6,593 nt of DNA. Origin: Oscillospiraceae bacterium (GTDB taxonomy: Bacteria; Bacillota; Clostridia; Oscillospirales; Ruminococcaceae). Of the stretch, positions 5,575 to 6,593 are shown one piece after another. The notes below the pieces were generated by a model. It had not been told where the DNA came from and made no database searches. It saw nothing but the letters and a program-made list of their open reading frames with translations. The translations under genes and the position numbers were made by a program. Location of the stretch: assembly GCA_016302655.1 (NCBI GenBank), contig JAEDNF010000092.1, positions 1 through 6,593 of the forward strand. The letters are read 5' to 3'. How positions within the stretch are numbered: position 1 is the stretch's first letter; the number at the start of each line of letters is the position of its first letter.

Positions 5575-6234
5575 ATGAAAAATTATTTTAACATTCTGCG
5601 CAACTGTCCGCTTTTTGATAGGATTGAAGACAAGGAGCTTTACGAAATGCTCGGTTGTCTCAGTGCAAAAGAATACAGCTATAAGAAGGGCGATACCGTA
5701 TTTGCCGAAGGAGATAAAGCAAAGTATTTGGGCATTGTTCTTAAAGGAAGCGTTCAGCCGGTGAGAGTGGATTATTACGGCAATCGCAGTATTGTGGCGA
5801 ACATAGAACCGCCGCAGTTGTTCGGTGAATCCTTTGCCTGCGCCGGACTGAAATCGCTGCCGGTTGATGTAGTTGCCGCAGAGGATACAGAGATCCTTTT
5901 AATAGACGCACAGCTTATCGCTCATCCGTGCAAAAACGCCTGTCACTTTCACTGTCAGACAATTTCAAATCTTCTTCTGATAGTTGCAAAGAAAAATCTT
6001 GTTCTGAATAAAAAAATTGAGATCACTTCAAAGCGCACCACAAGAGAAAAGTTGATGACATACCTGCTATTACAGGCGAAAGAGGCGAAAAGCCGTACTT
6101 TTACCATTCCGTATGACCGTCAGGAGCTTGCCGACTATCTTGAAGTGGATAGAAGCGGACTTTCTGCTCAAATCAGCAAGCTTAGAAATGAAAAAGTGTT
6201 TGAATGCAGGCGAAGTACATTTACCTTGCTGTAA
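5575..6234 (+). CDS. Crp/Fnr-family transcriptional regulator
   Basis: 219 residues, normal length. Residues about 10-115 form the cyclic-nucleotide-binding-type beta-roll: L-F-D-R-I, Y-K-K-G-D-T-V-F-A-E-G-D (36-47), L-G-I-V-L-K-G-S-V, then F-G-E-S-F (83-87). The long dimer helix spans about 128-148 and is followed by a linker containing S-K-R-T-T-R-E-K-L (152-160). The winged helix is at about 165-219, with the recognition helix in R-Q-E-L-A-D-Y-L-E-V-D-R-S-G-L-S-A-Q-I-S-K-L (182-203). Just before the dimer helix is C119-x3-C123-x3-C127 with interspersed histidines, which could sense redox state or metal; the N-terminal Fe-S cysteines of classical FNR are absent. The ligand is unknown. The start ATG has a weak GGTGA only 4 nt upstream, suggesting low expression. 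Divergent from the ferredoxin gene, its likely target. Its 3' end carries its own terminator. Confidence 0.92.
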   Translation: MKNYFNILRNCPLFDRIEDKELYEMLGCLSAKEYSYKKGDTVFAEGDKAKYLGIVLKGSVQPVRVDYYGNRSIVANIEPPQLFGESFACAGLKSLPVDVVAAEDTEILLIDAQLIAHPCKNACHFHCQTISNLLLIVAKKNLVLNKKIEITSKRTTREKLMTYLLLQAKEAKSRTFTIPYDRQELADYLEVDRSGLSAQISKLRNEKVFECRRSTFTLL

Positions 6235-6252
6235 ATGCAGACTTGCGTTTTT
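6210..6252 (+). terminator. Intrinsic terminator overlapping the end of the Crp/Fnr gene
   Basis: Core stem CATTTAC (6218-6224) and GTAAATG (6231-6237) around loop CTTGCT. It is extended below by GC(G)AAGT (6210-6216) pairing with ACTTGC (6241-6246) with small bulges, and is followed by GTTTTTA. The stop codon TAA (6232-6234) is inside the right arm, so the last codons of the regulator double as the terminator stem. Confidence 0.7.
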
Positions 6253-6541
6253 ATCTGAGTTTTTATTTCACTCGTTGTGTTAGGAACGAATTTTATTGAA
6301 AAAGACGATTGCCGAAGCGTGCTTTTTTCTTGCACTGAAGGTGCGCTTCTCGTGCCGTAAGGCACACTAAGTTTGAAAATCGCCCACACGACCTTGCAAT
6401 TACTAATATCTGAAGATAGCGCTTTCTGCCCATCAAAAATGCGCTCGCAAAGCTCGCACATTTTATGATTGCTGCGAAACTTCGTTTTGTTCAATTCCGC
6501 TACAGTTTTACAGAAATAATATCACTGTAGAATGTAAGAAT
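6253..6541. other. Gene-free, hairpin-rich stretch leading into the repeat array
   Basis: I see no credible gene on either strand. The stretch carries several small dyads: GAAGCG (6314-6319) with CGCTTC (6344-6349); inside that, GCAC-tgaag-GTGC (6332-6344); directly after, GTGCC-GTAA-GGCAC (6352-6365), a 5-bp stem with a GNRA-type loop; TATCT-GA-AGATA (6407-6418); and CGAA-AC-TTCG (6475-6484). A direct repeat GCTCGC occurs twice, 3 bp apart (6433-6447). The density of short GC-rich stems is unlike the other intergenic regions here and suggests a structured RNA or the flank of a mobile element. Neither can be named from sequence alone. Confidence 0.5.
6500..6530. repeat. 7-bp inverted repeat just before the hairpin array
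   Basis: CTACAGT (6500-6506) and ACTGTAG (6524-6530) are perfect arms around a 17-nt AT-rich centre. The array starts 11 bp later. It could be a boundary or recombinase-recognition dyad for the element to the right, or only another stem in the same structured region. Confidence 0.45.
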
Positions 6542-6593
6542 CAACGGCTTGCCGTTGCATATCATCAATGCGAAGCATTGTATATCATCAACA
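6542..6593. repeat. Start of a hairpin-linker repeat array, cut by the window edge
   Basis: Unit 1: hairpin CAACGGC-TT-GCCGTTG (6542-6557) plus linker CATATCAT (6558-6565). Unit 2: hairpin CAATGC-GAA-GCATTG (6566-6580) plus linker TATATCAT (6581-6588). Unit 3 opens with CAACA (6589-6593) at the edge. Linkers are identical except for the first base (YATATCAT). Hairpins keep only CAA at the start and TTG at the end; their inner stem bases differ but each stem is perfectly self-complementary. Loops are of very stable types: G-CTTG-C in unit 1 and GCGAAGC in unit 2. Unit length is 23-24 nt. The array length and what lies beyond are not visible. Confidence 0.8.

Noticed and set aside
6168..6494. 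108-residue open frame on the minus strand across the hairpin-rich region
   Set aside because: It overlaps the end of the Crp/Fnr gene antisense, runs through several hairpins, has no recognisable domain and no clear ribosome binding site; it reads as non-coding sequence.
6253..6541. tRNA or other standard RNA gene in the right-hand gap
   Set aside because: No cloverleaf, T-arm consensus or CCA end could be found on either strand; the stems do not fit tRNA geometry.
6542..6593. CRISPR array
   Set aside because: The constant part is only 8 nt, the variable parts are self-complementary hairpins of 15-16 nt, and no cas gene is visible.

Overview
The window looks like chromosomal DNA from an anaerobic, fibre-degrading gut or rumen Firmicute (Clostridia, Ruminococcaceae/Oscillospiraceae-like). 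The evidence is moderate GC content, strong AGGAGG-type ribosome binding sites, sigma-70-like promoters, two secreted lipoproteins for plant hemicellulose, and a ferredoxin / Crp-Fnr pair of a type common in Clostridia. The species cannot be fixed from the sequence.

Layout. (1) Positions 1-2022, minus strand: a tight three-gene operon, read from right to left. It encodes a nitrilase-superfamily carbon-nitrogen hydrolase, a YgjP-like zinc metallopeptidase (4-nt ATGA overlap) and a flavodoxin-fold NAD(P)H:FMN oxidoreductase (9-nt gap) that runs off the left edge. (2) 2120-4664: a divergent pair of lipoproteins. A GH5 beta-mannanase (subfamily 8-like) reads left and a CE2-type SGNH acetyl-esterase reads right. 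The 241-bp space between them holds a perfect consensus promoter for the mannanase, an extended -10 promoter for the esterase and three inverted repeats that could be operators. Both genes are closed by hairpins. Together the products would cut and deacetylate (gluco)mannan at the cell surface. (3) 4797-6234: a second divergent pair. A 4Fe-4S dicluster protein with an atypical second cluster motif reads left and a Crp/Fnr-family regulator reads right. A small palindrome lies 41.5 bp upstream of the predicted transcription start of the ferredoxin gene, the classic class II activator position. (4) 6235-6593: no credible gene. After the terminator of the regulator gene comes a hairpin-rich stretch. 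It ends, at the window edge, in the start of a repeat array in which short perfect hairpins of different sequence alternate with a fixed 8-nt linker YATATCAT.

The enzymes are recognisable members of known families. The least explained item is the hairpin array at the right edge with its structured upstream flank. Second come the regulatory architecture and the missing cluster ligand of the ferredoxin / Crp-Fnr pair.
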